Shown piece by piece: positions 33,604 through 33,998 of a stretch of 33,998 nucleotides of DNA. The position numbers and the translations under genes were made by a program. Under the pieces are notes generated by a model. It saw only the letters and a program-made list of their open reading frames with translations, did no database searches and was not told the DNA's origin. The DNA comes from UBA2040 sp002332715 (lineage in GTDB: Bacteria > Bacteroidota > Bacteroidia > Flavobacteriales_D > Crocinitomicaceae): the NCBI GenBank assembly GCA_029242295.1, contig JAQWUF010000011.1, positions 1 through 33,998 of the forward strand, written 5' to 3'. How positions within the stretch are numbered: the first letter of the stretch is position 1; each line of letters begins with the position of its first letter.

Positions 33604-33998
33604 ATGGAGCATTTAAAAATTGCGAGCGACAATTACGTTGCTTTTACTTTCTTTATCGGAACGATGGCGATGATGGCCGCGTCAGTATTCTTCTTCTTTG
33701 AGTTGAATAACACATCAAAAAAATGGAGAACCTCAGTCTTGGTCTCTGGTTTAATAACCTTTATTGCAGCAGTGCATTACTATTACATGAGAGGTTACAA
33801 CTTAGAAACGGGTGATTCCCCTACTTTCTTCCGTTATGTCGATTGGATCTTGACCGTTCCATTGATGTGTGTGGAATTTTACTTAATCACGAAAAAAGCA
33901 GGGGCAAAAATTGGTTTGTTGTGGAAATTAATTTTGGCATCTGTGGTCATGCTAGTAACAGGTTACTTTGGAGAAACTATCGACAGCAGTAACAGTGT
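33604..33998 (+). CDS. Proteorhodopsin, light-driven proton pump (partial, 3' end cut)
   Basis: The first 131 residues of a microbial rhodopsin of the proteorhodopsin group, cut by the window edge. Helices A, B and C are visible, with HYYYMRGYN near 58 and FFRYVDWILTVPLMCVEFYL at 75-94. Aligning to SAR86 proteorhodopsin numbering gives His75 (here 58), proton acceptor Asp97 (80), Thr101 (84) and proton donor Glu108 (91): the D-T-E motif of an outward proton pump. Position 105 is Met (88), which goes with green-light tuning. ATG follows 122 bp of AT-rich intergenic DNA without a convincing promoter. The retinal-binding lysine in helix G lies beyond the window. The retinal source (blh, carotenoid genes) is not in view. 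Confidence 0.93.
   Translation, partial: MEHLKIASDNYVAFTFFIGTMAMMAASVFFFFELNNTSKKWRTSVLVSGLITFIAAVHYYYMRGYNLETGDSPTFFRYVDWILTVPLMCVEFYLITKKAGAKIGLLWKLILASVVMLVTGYFGETIDSSNS

Noticed and set aside
33604..33998. A sodium-pumping (KR2-like) or chloride-pumping rhodopsin, which are common in flavobacteria.
   Set aside because: The helix C positions read Asp, Thr, Glu, not NDQ or NTQ.
1..33998. tRNA or rRNA genes, CRISPR arrays, insertion sequences and phage genes.
   Set aside because: No cloverleaf-like stretch with CCA end, regularly spaced repeats, transposase or phage structural motif was seen; a covariance-model scan would settle the RNA question.

Overview
The window is AT-rich and densely coded, and looks like chromosomal DNA of an aquatic Bacteroidota, most likely order Flavobacteriales. 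Pointers are a type IX secretion (T9SS) C-terminal sorting domain, a GWxTD-domain lipoprotein, a DUF5686 outer-membrane protein, a TonB-plug/carboxypeptidase-regulatory protein, many short lipoprotein signal peptides, promoter boxes of the Bacteroidota TAnnTTTG type, absence of Shine-Dalgarno sequences, and a proteorhodopsin gene at the right edge. A Crocinitomicaceae/Fluviicola-like lineage is a guess only. No rRNA, tRNA, CRISPR array, prophage or insertion sequence was found.

Layout. 1-5.3 kb (+): electron-transfer flavoprotein etfB-etfA, a DUF151 bifunctional nuclease with UVR motif, a nucleoside transporter carrying an extra N-terminal secreted domain, and a short plug-only TonB-receptor-like protein closed by a strong terminator. 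5.3-7.0 kb (-): mannose-1-phosphate guanylyltransferase and a SprT-like zinc metalloprotein, abutting. 7.1-8.6 kb (+): MlaE/MlaF-type lipid ABC transporter pair. 8.6-11.7 kb (-): GWxTD lipoprotein and an Omp85/BamA-like protein, separated by an inverted pair of 27-bp repeats. 11.8-12.5 kb: a tiny exported protein and a decayed lipoprotein gene. 12.6-16.6 kb (-): tatC-DUF5686-lptB, an envelope-export operon. 16.7-18.9 kb (+): recQ. 18.9-25.3 kb (-): a packed run of LuxE-like acyl-protein synthetase, a giant PD40/Omp85-like surface protein, a half-size TauE/SafE permease, an M20 amidohydrolase, a 25-residue lipopeptide and a small lipoprotein. 25.3-30.4 kb: a lipoprotein (+), then (-) fabD, a T9SS cargo protein, a decayed T9SS cargo gene, an alpha/beta hydrolase and a metal-binding HMA lipoprotein. 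30.5-34 kb (+): engB, a charged exported protein, glycyl-tRNA synthetase and the truncated rhodopsin.

The genes are mainly housekeeping (electron transfer, fatty-acid start-up, ribosome assembly, tRNA charging, DNA repair) mixed with outer-membrane construction (LptB, MlaEF, TatC, Omp85-like, DUF5686, GDP-mannose supply). I do not see a convincing new multi-gene system. The most interesting points are the partial light-driven proton pump, two pseudogenes whose lesions can be read base by base, unusual domain architectures (secreted domain fused to a CNT transporter, plug-only TonB protein, CxxxC metal-binding domain), dispersed intergenic repeats, and a recurrent promoter -7 box placed so close to ATG that several mRNAs should be leaderless. 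Several starts were moved from the longest open frame to a better-supported codon; these are stated in the entries.
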